The translations under genes were made by a program, and so were the position numbers. The notes under the pieces are model-generated. The model did no database searches and was not told the DNA's origin. It saw only the letters and a program-made list of their open reading frames with translations. Positions 1-10,708 of a DNA stretch of 64,000 bases are shown piece after piece. The stretch's first letter is position 1. Every line of letters begins with the position of its first letter. The stretch comes from Macropodus opercularis (taxonomy: Eukaryota > Chordata > Actinopteri > Anabantiformes > Osphronemidae), in NCBI GenBank assembly GCA_030770545.1, contig CM061094.1:3705001-3769000 (forward strand). The letters run 5' to 3'.

Positions 1-86
1 ATAATCTTTATGATCCTTTAGTTTAGTATTTGAACATGTTAACATTCATGTTAAACAAACCTGCAATTGTTTGACAGGGATGTGTG

Positions 87-702
87 TGTGACAGTTGGAC
101 CTGCTCCCCCACCAGGGGGAGCCATTTGGCGTTTTGAGTTTGTCCCTTGTCTGTTCCCGTACTGGTTTCCCTTGTCCACACCTGTTTGTAATCATTGTTA
201 GTCTGTCTTTATATACCCCTGTCTGTCAGTCTCTCGTTGCTGGTGTGTCATCCCTGATTGCTTGTCTCGTCGTTCTCCCTCGTCCCCGACCTCTAGCTCT
301 GTTCTCGTCAAGTGAGTGAGTCAGTTCGTTTTGTAGCCTTTGTCTTGTTCCTGCGTTTGCAGTGTTTTGATTTCAGTAAATGGTAACTTGGTTTGTTTTA
401 TCCCGCTTGCAGTGATTTTGTTTTCTAGTCAGTCAGTGAGGTTTATTAGTGTTAATTTTGTAGAGCCCCGCCTTGCGGTGAATTTTGGTTTGTAGCAGTT
501 TCGTAAGTTAGATCGTAGTGTGATTTGTTCCACTATCGTTTTGAGTTGCCTTTTGTTTGTTTCCCAAATTATAGTGTTGTCCAGCTCGGCTGTGAATCTC
601 TGTTCGCTAATTAATTTAATAAAATATTGTGTAGCGGAAGATCTGCCTCTTTGGGTTCATTTGCACTTGGGTCCTACACCACCACGTACTTGGTTTGTCA
701 CA
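87..702 (+). repeat. 5' LTR of the gypsy element
   Basis: 616 bp, TG...CA ends, with inverted termini TGTGACA/TGTCACA. It carries a TATA-like box near 207-214 and a polyadenylation signal AATAAA at 618-623, giving a plausible U3-R-U5 division with R starting near 239. By eye it differs from the 3' LTR at three positions, two near 326-331 and one near 364. Confidence 0.95.
207..248 (+). promoter_or_regulatory. LTR core promoter and inferred transcript start / self-primer
   Basis: A TATATA box sits at about 209-214. About 30 bp downstream, at 239-248, is GCTGGTGTGT, the exact reverse complement of the ten bases at 705-714 next to the LTR. A start at about 239 would put this decamer at the very 5' end of the RNA, as in the self-primed Tf1 group. 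The complementarity is visible; the transcription start is inferred from TATA spacing. Confidence 0.6.
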
Positions 703-704
703 GT

Positions 705-714
705 ACACACCAGC
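705..714 (+). promoter_or_regulatory. Primer-binding site (self-priming type)
   Basis: ACACACCAGC begins two bases after the 5' LTR. It is not a normal tRNA primer site, because no TGG-initiated tRNA 3'-end complement follows the LTR. It pairs perfectly with the inferred first ten bases of the element's own RNA (239-248). The gag ATG follows at 719, only four bases later. Confidence 0.6.
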
Positions 715-718
715 CAAT

Positions 719-3700
719 ATGGACCCAGCATCTGAGCCCAGGGTTGAGCTTCCAGCAGCCATCTCTGGCCCTTCTCAGGCTTCACAGCCGGGGGAGAGTA
801 GATCTGAGCTCGAGGAGGTTAGAGAGACGGCTGAACATGCACTCCGACTGAGTCGTCACTCTCAGTCGGAGGTCAGGCTGGCGCTGCCAAACCGATTCAG
901 TGGCGAGGCAGCGCAGTGTGAGACCTTTTTGTCCTCGCTTCGGCTCAAGTTTGAGCTCGAACCCCTGTCATTTTGTACCGAGAGGAGGAAAGTGACATTC
1001 ACTCTCTCTCAGTTGGAGGGGCGTGCCCTAGATTGGGGAATAGCCGAATGGAATCGGTCCGCTGAGTGCTGCGGCAGCTTTAAGAAGTTCGCAGAGGAGC
1101 TGTCACTCGTTTTCAACCCTGCCGCCAGTCGCCGCGTCACCGCTGCAACTATGTTTCGTCTGTCCCAGAGTGAGAGATCGGTGTATGAATACACCATTGA
1201 GTTCCGTACGTTGGCGGCCCGTTTGGATTGGCCGGAGGCCATATTAGTAGACAAGTATTATGAGGGACTGGCCAGCAGGATAAAGGACGAGATGGTAGGA
1301 GGCGTTCTTCCTACGTCTCTGCATGAGCTTATGTCTCTGGCAGCCGCCGTGGACCAGCGGCACCACGAACGAGAGCAGGAGCGACGTTTACGGGGAAGCA
1401 CCTGGAGAGCACGGATCAACCGCCCGCCGCCAGCAGAGTACCGGCGGGGATCGCCCGGTTCCGAGGGGTGGCTCAACCTGGAATGGCAGGCCCCGCGTCG
1501 TCCATCGGCTCCGCCCACGTTCACCTCGTCACCAACAACTCCCAAACCGGCCGTGCCAACCACTGGGGAGGTTCCCATGGAGATCGGCAGGCACCGGCTC
1601 TCGGAGGAGGAATGGAGGAGACGTATGTTTGGTGGTTTGTGTATGTATTGCGGACAGGGGGGCCACAGAGCCGCAAGCTGTCCGTTAAACGGCAAACGCT
1701 CACCAGCAGCCCGGGAGACGCTGGTGAGCAGATCCGTCCGCAAATCTCCCCCCTGCACACCCTCCATGGAGGCTATTTTTTCCGCGTCCGGTAGAGACCG
1801 GACGGTCTCAGTCCTGGTGGATTCAGGAGCTGAGGCAAACTTTATGGACCTGGACCTGGCCAGGTCGTTGGGACTGACCTTACACCGCCTGGAGAAGCCC
1901 ATTACGGTACAGTCTTTCAACCTCATTACTATTCATTCTGTTGATTATCGTACTGAACTGGTGAAGATGACTATGGCCGGCAACCACCAGGAGGTGCTGG
2001 ACTTCCATGTGTTTAAGTGTTCTGACTCTCCCGTTATCCTGGGTCTACCCTGGCTCCAGCGACATGATCCACATGTCAGCTGGCTTTCATGCAAGATTTT
2101 GGGCTGGAGCAAGTATTGTTTGCAGAATTGCCTTTTGTCTGCACCTCTGCCCTATTGTGTCACACAGGAAGAGGCGGACTCCGCTACCACAGATCTCACA
2201 GGAGTACCGAAGGAGTACCACGACCTTGCACTGGTCTTTAGTAAGAAGAAGGCTACTTCTCTTCCGCCACACCGCCCCTACGATTGCGGAATAGATTTAC
2301 TTCCGGGAACAACGCCCCCCAAAGGTCGGATCTTCTCTCTCACTCAGCCCGAGCGTGAGGCCATGGATGAATACATCAACGGAGCCTTGGCGTCCGGAAT
2401 CATCCGACCATCATCGTCACCGGCGGGAGCCGGGTTCTTCTTCGTTGGTAAGAAAGATGGGGGCTTGCGTCCCTGCATCGACTACAGGGGTCTGAATGAG
2501 ATCACCATTAAAAACAAGTATCCACTACCACTCATCTCTTCGGCGTTCGAGATGCTTCAAGAAGCTACAGTGTTCACCAAATTGGATCTGAGGAACGCGT
2601 ATCATTTGGTTCGGGTCAAGGAAGGAGATGAGTGGAAAACGGCGTTCAACACACCAAACGGGCACTACGAGTATTTAGTGATGCCGTTTGGCCTCACCAA
2701 CGCCCCAGCAGTTTTCCAGGCCCTGGTTAATGACGTCCTACGGGATATGGTTAATCAATTTGTGTTTGTATATTTGGATGACATTCTGATTTATTCTCGC
2801 TCACAGGATGAGCACGTGAGTCATGTGAGGGCGGTGCTGCTACGCCTGCTCGAGAACCAGCTATATGTCAAGGCTGAAAAGTGTGATTTCCACACCACCA
2901 AGACCTCGTTCCTGGGATTCGTTGTGGAACCTGGTAAAGTGAGTATGGATCCCGCCAAGGTGGCGGCCGTCTCAGACTGGGCGAAGCCAAAGAACCGCCA
3001 GCAGCTTCAGCGATTTCTGGGCTTCGCGAACTTTTATAGGAGATTCATCAAGGACTTTAGTAAGGTTGCAGCACCACTTCATGCCCTCACCTCCACCAAG
3101 ACAGCATTTCGGTGGTCTCCCGAGGCAGAAGCGGCATTCACCAGGTTGAAGGGATTATTCACCTCGGCACCTATCCTTCGCCTGCCTGACCTGTCACGCC
3201 AGTTCATCGTGGAGGTGGACGCCTCCAACACAGGGGTTGGGGCCATCCTCTCACAATGGTTCGAGGACCAGAAGGTTCATCCTTGTGCCTTTTTTTTTTC
3301 CAGGAGGTTAACCAGTGCGGAGAGGAATTATGACGTGGGGAACCGTGAACTCTTGGCCGTGAAATTAGCCCTCGAGGAGTGGAGGCATTGGCTCGAGGGC
3401 ACAACACTCCCTTTCCTCGTCTGGACGGATCACAAAAACCTGGAGTATATCCGGACAGCCAGGAGGCTAAATGCTCGTCAGTCACGGTGGGCACTGTTTT
3501 TTACCCGATTTAACTTTACTCTCTCCTACCGCCCCGGGTCAGAGAACGTCAAGCCGGATGCGCTCTCGAGGCAGTTCGAGAGCCCGGAAACTTCTGAGTC
3601 CAGTTCCTCAGAGGATTTTATACTCGAGCCCACCAGGATTAGGGCTATGCGATGGGATATCGAGTCCCGAGTACGTGAGTTTCGCCACACCCAACCTGTT

Positions 3701-5001
3701 CTGGAGGGTTGCCCTCCGCGTTGTTTGTTCGTCCCTGTCTGTCTCCGTCCTCAGGTGCTGAAGTGGGGACACGACTCCAAGTTGGCCTGTCGCCCGCACC
3801 GTCGCTATGGTAGCACAACGTTTCTGGTGGCCGTCCATGAAAGTCGACATACGCCAGTACGTCCAAGCTTGTCGGATCTGCGCCATGAATAAGACATCGC
3901 ATAGACCCCCGGCTGGGTTGTTACGCCCATTGCCAGTGCCATCCCGTCCATGGTCGCACATCTCAGTGGATTTCATTACTGGTCTTCCTCCGTCAGCGGG
4001 TAAGACCACCATACTGACTATTGTGGATCGTTTTTCAAAGCTAGTTCATCTCGTTTCCCTGCCCAAGTTGCCATCCGCTCAGGAGACTGCCCAGCTGTTG
4101 GTACAGAACGTGGTGAGACTCCATGGAATCCCCGAGGATATTGTATCGGACCGTGGGCCCCAGTTCGCTTCGGCAGCCTGGAAGGAGTTCTGCGGGGCAC
4201 TTGGGACCTCGGTGAGTTTGTCCTCAGGGTTTCATCCTCAGACTAATGGTCGGACGGAGCGGGTCAACCAGGAGGTGGAGACCCTCCTCCGGTGCACTAT
4301 CGCCACTCAACCCAGGACAACTCCCATGGATTGAGTATGCGCACAACACCCTGCCGTCGTTTGCGTTAGGGTGTTCACCGTTTGAGGCGGCCCACGGATT
4401 CCAGCCGCCTCTATTTCCGGAACAGGGCCCCGAGGTTGGAGTACCGTCCGTCTCTGCATACATTAGGAGGTGCAGAGCCACTTGGAAAAAGGTACGGACT
4501 CAATTGCTCCGGGGCCAGACCCGGGCGGAACTATATGCAAACCGCCGCCGCTCTCCAGCTCCACAGTACAAAGTAGGTGATCAGGTTTGGCTCTCTACAA
4601 AGGACTTAAAACTCAAGGACTACTGTAAGAAACTTTCACCTAGATTCATCGGTCCATTTCCCATATCCAGAGTAATCAACCCGGTTTCAGTTAAGCTTGA
4701 TCTCCCCAGTAGTCTAAAGGTTCACCCCGTTTTCCATGTCTCTTGTGTTAAACCTGTTTTGTCTTCCATGTTATCGTCTTCGGTTGATGCCCCCCCCCCC
4801 CCCGCCCGCATCATCGACGGGGGCCCAGCCTACACCGTCAGCGCCATCCTCCGGTCCCGACGACGAGGTCGCGGTCTCCAGTACCTGGTGGACTGGGAGG
4901 GATATGGACCGGAACACCGCAGCTGGGTCCCCTCTAGGCACATCTTGGATCCGTTGCTGATTAGGGACTTCCACCAACGGCATCCGGAGGAACCCTCGTA
5001 G
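719..5001 (+). pseudogene. Gag-Pol polyprotein with two integrase frameshifts
   Basis: The first ATG after the LTR is at 719; the frame stays open to 3892. Gag and Pol are in one frame with no stop or shift between them. Visible landmarks: a CX2CX4HX4C zinc knuckle at residues 308-321, an aspartic protease DSGA at about 368, reverse transcriptase YLDD at about 685, and RNase H with its first acidic residue at about 834. The frame then breaks within about 3,785-3,806 in the integrase zinc-binding region. The catalytic core with D, D and E motifs reads in the next frame (3807-4334). A second break at about 4,285-4,310 moves the integrase C-terminus and chromodomain (about 4,825-4,960) into the third frame, ending at the TAG at 4999-5001. 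Each break changes phase by one. A run of 13 C at about 4,791-4,803 separates integrase from chromodomain. The protein would copy and insert the element; as read it cannot make intact integrase. Confidence 0.93.
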
Positions 5002-5018
5002 GTCGCCGTGAGGCGCCC

Positions 5019-5033
5019 GTGGGGGGGGGGCTC
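5019..5033 (+). promoter_or_regulatory. Polypurine tract of the gypsy element
   Basis: A run of G (5019-5030, one T inside) directly precedes the 3' LTR. This is the normal position of the plus-strand primer tract. Confidence 0.7.
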
Positions 5034-5649
5034 TGTGACAGTTGGACCTGCTCCCCCACCAGGGGGAGCCATTTGGCGTTTTGAGTTTGTCCCTTGTCTG
5101 TTCCCGTACTGGTTTCCCTTGTCCACACCTGTTTGTAATCATTGTTAGTCTGTCTTTATATACCCCTGTCTGTCAGTCTCTCGTTGCTGGTGTGTCATCC
5201 CTGATTGCTTGTCTCGTCGTTCTCCCTCGTCCCCGACCTCTAGCTCTGTTCTCGTCAAGTAAGTTAGTCAGTTCGTTTTGTAGCCTTTGTCTTGTTCCTG
5301 CGTTTGCAGTATTTTGATTTCAGTAAATGGTAACTTGGTTTGTTTTATCCCGCTTGCAGTGATTTTGTTTTCTAGTCAGTCAGTGAGGTTTATTAGTGTT
5401 AATTTTGTAGAGCCCCGCCTTGCGGTGAATTTTGGTTTGTAGCAGTTTCGTAAGTTAGATCGTAGTGTGATTTGTTCCACTATCGTTTTGAGTTGCCTTT
5501 TGTTTGTTTCCCAAATTATAGTGTTGTCCAGCTCGGCTGTGAATCTCTGTTCGCTAATTAATTTAATAAAATATTGTGTAGCGGAAGATCTGCCTCTTTG
5601 GGTTCATTTGCACTTGGGTCCTACACCACCACGTACTTGGTTTGTCACA
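5034..5649 (+). repeat. 3' LTR of the gypsy element
   Basis: 616 bp, same ends and length as the 5' LTR, with AATAAA at 5565-5570. It is followed by the GTGTG target duplication at 5650-5654. Near identity to the 5' LTR indicates little time since insertion. Confidence 0.95.
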
Positions 5650-5674
5650 GTGTGTGAATATGAATGTTCATGGC

Positions 5675-6102
5675 TGTCACAGTCCGGTCCTCCATCCCTG
5701 GTCTTTTGTCTGTCTCTGTGATATCATGTTCTCCCTGTGTGTTCCTCCTTTTGTAATTAATAGTTACACCTGTGTTTAATTTCCTATTTTATTAGTATTC
5801 AAGTTTCCTCTCATGTCTCTGTCCTTGTCTGTGTGTTGCAAGGCTGTTACATGTCACATGAGTCCAGAGTCATGTTCCTGTGTTTATTCAAGTCAAGTCA
5901 TGACTAAGTGCTCTTGTCATTGAGTCATCCTAGTCAAGTCATGTTTTATGCTCTTGTGTAGATCTTCAGGTCAAGTCGTGTTTAAATGCACCTGTTTGTT
6001 TATTACTGTCAATTGTAGTTGCTAAATAAAGTCTCACTGTTCAAGAGAAGTCTGCGTTTGGGTCCACACCTTGCACCTCGTCCATGTCAGCAGTTCGTAA
6101 CA
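5675..6102 (+). repeat. Solo LTR of a second, unrelated LTR element
   Basis: 428 bp beginning TGTCACAG and ending TTCGTAACA, with AATAAA at 6025-6030. It is flanked by a perfect 5-bp duplication ATGGC (5670-5674 and 6103-6107). There is no internal coding region, so it is a solo LTR left by LTR-LTR recombination. Its sequence is unlike the 616-bp LTR next to it, so it comes from a different family. Orientation is assigned from the AATAAA position. Confidence 0.85.
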
Positions 6103-6107
6103 ATGGC

Positions 6108-6889
6108 TAGGCATGTGATAATTGCTGAGGTTTTGATGATCAGGTAAAACTAAAACAATAACAATTTAAAACATTAAATTATTGACTGTATAGATTATAA
6201 ACAGTATATACTGTATACTTACTTACTGTGGCAAATAAAATTGTAACTGGCTTGGGTTAGGGACCACAGAGCTACAGCAACCTATGAAGCTGAGAGCATT
6301 CCACAAACAGATAATTCACTCCATCATATTCCAAAATGAGCTTGTGAAATTGACCCTTTCAGGTAACCACCAAGAAGAGCTGGAATGAATGAAATAAACC
6401 ATTAATAAATGAATTGATGAATTAACTAATGTTTATACCTGTCGTGTAACTCCTACGGTTTTGGGTTTATCCTGACTGGTAGCACGACCTGCACATTAGT
6501 CGGATATAAAATTCCTGCAGCAGGCAAAAAAAATTTGGATGCATGGTTTGTTTTAACCACCATGCATTTCAAACTTGCTTACATCTCCAGTTCACAGCGG
6601 CCTGTTAGTGCAGCGCAGTGGCTCATTTCTATCTGTAACGTACTGATATTATGCCAAATGTTTTCAATTATATAGTATCTGATACACTGTAACCTACAAT
6701 TACACAACTGCTGTGTAATAGGATGGAGATAAAACAGTCTGTTGTCTTAATGTTATAATGTATAGTTATTCAAATAATAAGGCTCATTAAAACGAGAATT
6801 TATGTAGGACGACTTAATTTCTTTTGGGCTTTATCGCAGCTGAATGGCCTTTTTGTGAATAACTGTGACTGTGACACATTATTTCTTCA
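6108..6889. other. Unassigned AT-rich DNA
   Basis: No coding similarity or clear repeat structure seen, apart from a short palindromic CAGTATATACTG stretch near 6,203. Confidence 0.5.
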
Positions 6890-7090
6890 GATAGTCCAGT
6901 GGTTTAAGTGCTTGACATTAATGGTAGCAAAGTGAGTTCATGTCCCACTCTTTGCTTTTTTGAAGCAACAGCGTTGGTATAAAGTTACAATCATTGTCAC
7001 CATCACCTTTACCGTGAACATTGTATCAATTGCACACTTAAATTATAGTGACGGCTGATTTAACCAAGTAAATGTGCTCAGTGCCTCACT
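6890..7090 (+). repeat. tRNA-headed SINE-like repeat
   Basis: The stretch near 6,893-6,950 resembles a tRNA A box (TAGTCCAGTGG) and a B box (GAGTTCATGTCCC). A related copy in the opposite orientation lies at about 62,955-63,030. Confidence 0.45.
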
Positions 7091-7289
7091 GGGTGCTTAT
7101 ACAAACAAGTCGGTAGAACTAAATGTGTTAGTCAGACAAACCATAAACAACTAGATCACTTTACTCTGACTGGCGATGATTTGAGCTTTTTCCAATAATA
7201 ATCATGACTAAAATAATGAAGTAATTGCTGCATTTCATAGGTGTGAATCATGAAGGGACCTATAGGTTTGGTGTGGTTTTTATTTGAAT

Positions 7290-7672
7290 TTCCAACTGGC
7301 CTTTCAGTATGTGGACAGTTTGCATGTTCTCCCCGTGTCTGCATGGGTTCTCTCTGGGGAACATAAACCAAATGCAAGGGACCATGTGCAATACATGTCT
7401 GAACAAGTTGGTTGTATATAGTGTCTGGGGGTTCTGAACTCATGCAACTTAAATGTAGAACATTTTATGAATAAACTGGTGATTTTATATTATGTATATA
7501 TTTATATATATGCACAGTGGTTAGCACGGGGGCCTTTCTATGTGGAGTTTATATGTTCTCCCTGTGTCTGCATGGGTTCTATCTGTGGTCTTCGGCTAAT
7601 GGAAACTCTAACTTAGGTGTGAGTGTGCACGTGACTAGTTATCTATATGTGTGTGGCACTGCGATAGACCGG
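7290..7672 (+). repeat. Fish SINE-like repeat fragments (two partial copies)
   Basis: Both pieces carry the phrase GCATGTTCTCCC.GTGTCTGC common in teleost interspersed repeats, at about 7,321 and 7,551. The second starts with a tRNA-like CAGTGGTTAGCAC and runs to a CA/TA microsatellite. Confidence 0.55.
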
Positions 7673-7712
<40 letters not shown>

Positions 7713-7713
7713 G
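7673..7713. repeat. (CA)n(TA)n microsatellite
   Basis: A short (AC) run followed by a (AT) run, at the decayed tail of the SINE-like copy. Confidence 0.9.
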
Positions 7714-8639
7714 TCCAGGTGTTAGGTTATTTTATTTTATTTATTTTTTTTTCTCGTCACTTTGCACTTTATGTTTAGATATGTACATTTTCCTTTTTGT
7801 ATATAATGTCAAACAATTTACTATTTTTTTTTTGTAATTATTGTAACTTTTTTTTTCTGACTGTCTCTCTGCTGCTGCTGGGTCACCAGAATTTCCCCAC
7901 TGCTGGATAAATAAAGTCCTATCTCTAGATGTACAGATCAGCATAATGATGGGAACGATTCATTGCACACCGTTAATAGGAAGCGAGTGAATCTGTCTCC
8001 TGTGTTACTTGATTTGGCATTAATCACACAGTTGTTGCTTTTGTTAACCTCTTAACAAATAGTATATATTACTAAACATTTGAATAGTGTTAAACAACCT
8101 CAATTGGTATTTTCTGTAAGTACTTCAGTCAATGTTGTGCTGGTAGTACAGGCTACTCTAAAAGGACATCCTGAACCCGGGACCATGAATATGCTGTCAA
8201 GCAACTACACTGCTGAGCTACATGACAGTTCCAAAAGCTGGTGTACCATCTTATACAAAATATCTATCTGTACATCGCAGTAAAATAAAAGCAATGACTA
8301 AGTTGACTGCGATCTCTGAAGTGACAGCTTAATGTCAGGAACACCAAGACGTTGGTGCTTTCTTTGAACAAACCTCACGTGTTTCCCGTTCTCTATTTGT
8401 GCCTGCTGCGCTCGAAAAAGACATCTTCTCTCGCTATTTGACAAAAATAAATGACTGAGGATCTGTCACAGTGTCTGGTCATCCCATCTCTTTCTGCTGC
8501 AATCATGTATGCATTTTAAGCCTGAATATATACGTGCTAGTGGAGTCAGCTGATCTTTTTCAGTTGTGTTACATTGAACAACATTAGGACACGCACTGGG
8601 CTATTGCAACAGACTTCTTCTTCATTTGGACCTTTTCTT
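7714..8639. other. Unassigned AT-rich DNA
   Basis: T-rich tracts at about 7,735-7,855 and no credible exon. No assigned repeat apart from a possible SINE tail near 7,860-7,925. Confidence 0.4.
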
Positions 8640-8789
8640 TGCTAGGTTTTAAGATTTTACTCTGTCATACAGGCCAGGTTCCCAGAATCTGAAGTGCTTT
8701 CCCATTAGTTTGAGGAAGACCATAACTGCCCCCTGCCAAGGGAGGATGGCAGGGTCCTTAGTCTCTTATTTCTAGGGGTTCTTCACTGC

Positions 8790-9010
8790 CTGCAGAGTCT
8801 GTGCAGCTAATTAGAAACCCCACAGGGCACCTGTGGATCTGCTGTGTCTGCTCCTGGTTCCCACACGATCACGGTCGCACATTTACATCAATTTTATCAC
8901 TGGCCTTCCACCATCTGGAGATAAGACAGTGATTTTGACTGTGTGGATAGATTCATGTCATTCTGCTCATTCCCACAGCAAAAAACAAAATCGCAAACAA
9001 CTGTTCATAC
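8790..9010 (+). pseudogene. Old Ty3/gypsy integrase fragment
   Basis: An open stretch around 8,870-8,960 translates to a piece like the start of the integrase core of the full element (the first-aspartate segment FITGLPPS at about 3,970-4,000). It is diverged and truncated on both sides. It is an older relative, not a recent copy. Confidence 0.7.
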
Positions 9011-9014
9011 AACT

Positions 9015-9728
9015 AGTTTTCAGGCACTATTGGATTCTGGATATGGTAAAGACTAATCCCAACTGCAACTGAAACACAGCGCCAATGACACTGGTCCTAT
9101 TCTTGTTTAGCGGTCACACAAACTGTTCTTTATTTTTTGCTGTTTTCAGCCAAAAGCAACTAACAAAGAAGCTCTTGGTCTAGATGTCTGTAGGCCTCCA
9201 TGTATTGTAGTGAGCTTGTTAGTACATATCTGTGTAGTTTGAACATTTAGTCATAGTCCTGTTCACATTTCACATCTGTTTAAAATGAGTTGAGTGTACT
9301 TCTATCAACTTACAAACTATCAAATGTTGTATTTCACACTTGGTCATTCTATATGAAATCAACCGCAGGAACACGGGTCACCCTTTCACAAAAATCTCCA
9401 AAAACTTTATAAACTATTTACAGCATTTTTTCACACCTGCCTAAAAGTTTTGCACAGTACTGTACATACTGTAAATAAATAGAAAAATAAAATAATGATT
9501 CTTATCATCATGATTTCTGGTTATGTTAGGTCAGCACAGAAGGCGTTGCTGGCCCTGACAGCCCACCACTGCTGTATACACCAACATAATTTAGCCGTAA
9601 TACAGTATGATCAATGTAATAAAGCAAATTTGTGTAACTCTTTACAGCAGCCACACCTGTATGTAAAAATATTATAGCTTTTTAAATGTTTTTGTATCTG
9701 TGTGTGTGTGTGTGTGTACATGCGCTAC
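9015..9728. other. ppfibp2 intron, unassigned
   Basis: AT-rich, with a short (TG)n run at about 9,699-9,717. No further ppfibp2 exon was recognised between here and the gypsy element. Confidence 0.5.
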
Positions 9729-9842
9729 CTGTTGCAGTATCTCCTCACTGGAGGCCAGTTTCTTCTGATGTTCCTCCAGAGAACTTTCTAAATCTCTGAT
9801 CTTTTCTCCCTGGGCTTCAACTTGGTCGGTTAGGACATTCAC
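9729..9842 (-). CDS. ppfibp2: ppfibp2 coiled-coil exon
   Basis: 114 bp (38 codons), phase 0 at both ends. It encodes VNVLTDQVEAQGEKIRDLE followed by a charged helix ending EEILQQ. The family's next exon begins ELLSRTSLE; it was not found to the left, so it lies beyond base 1. Confidence 0.95.
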
Positions 9843-10668
9843 CTAATCGTAACACAGTAAATTAGGATACCGTGATGAATTGCTGAATGAACACATGTAG
9901 AAAACTGGCAACACGCTTAAAGATGTACACTTTGATCTAAGTATGATTACACTGTTGGGTAAAAAATGGGTAAATTACATATTTGGGGGTTTTTTTGTAG
10001 TGAAAAGTCAATACAAGAGCCAGTTATATGAGCTAACATAAATGCTTTGTGTCTCTTAAGATTCAAAATATTAGACGAAAATGTAAACATTAGTTATGGC
10101 ACTTGAAACCTGTACACGTTTTCACTGTCGCCTTCTCTTGCCATCATCCACACAGAAAAGTGCATTCATCTTGGCATACCTCAACTTCAAAACAGTACAC
10201 ATTTATTCAACATTCTGTCACTCAGGAGTGTGACACACGTTTACAATAATCTCCCTGACACTTTTACCTCATGCCAAACACAATACTACTCTTCAGTTGT
10301 CCTCAACTGTGCCAAATTCCACTGACAGCAACTGATTCACTGTCTCTTTTTAGTTATATGATTTTTCTTCCCTGCAGCCATGTCCTGTCTCACAGTGCTA
10401 TGGTAAGACATTTTAGGCTCAGTATTGAAACTAAAACACAGTATTGCTGATACTGTCTGTTATGACCAACTAAAACATGTACTCTACACAATGTGCCATA
10501 CGTAATGCTGTGGTACCACAAAACATTAGACAAACAACTTTGATCTGATCATATAATCATATAAATGGCTAATATTGAAGTGAAAACAACACAGTCTCTG
10601 CTTTGTACTTTACTGCTGAGCCATATATTACCCACTTGGCTTGAATACAGAGCGTGTGTATGTGTGTG

Positions 10669-10708
<40 letters not shown>

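Larger units (their letters stand above)
87..5649 (+). mobile_element. Ty3/gypsy (sushi/Tf1-type, chromodomain) LTR retrotransposon, nearly complete
   Basis: A 5,563-bp element bounded by two 616-bp LTRs that start TGTGACAG and end TTTGTCACA. The 5-bp direct repeat GTGTG flanks it (82-86 and 5650-5654), the expected target-site duplication. Order inside: LTR, primer site, gag, protease, reverse transcriptase, RNase H, integrase, chromodomain, polypurine tract, LTR. This order and the C-terminal chromodomain place it with the Tf1/sushi chromoviruses found in fish. The LTRs differ at about three positions, so insertion was recent. Two frame breaks inside the integrase make this copy non-autonomous as read, but everything upstream is open. 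It lies left of the ppfibp2 exons seen here and is probably inside a ppfibp2 intron or its flank. Confidence 0.95.

Noticed and set aside
95..319. Short frames within the LTRs (also at 5,042-5,317 and 520-735)
   Set aside because: They lie wholly in LTR sequence and repeat in both LTRs; LTR identity explains them.
1258..1926. 222-residue minus-strand open frame opposite gag-protease
   Set aside because: It is the antisense shadow of the gypsy gag-pol frame and resembles no known protein.
6893..6952. Possible tRNA gene
   Set aside because: Only A- and B-box-like words; no cloverleaf stem pairing could be laid out, and a related copy elsewhere points to a SINE.
8376..8383. CACGTG E-box as a clock-controlled site
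   Set aside because: An isolated hexamer far from any start; such hexamers recur by chance, for example near 16,821.
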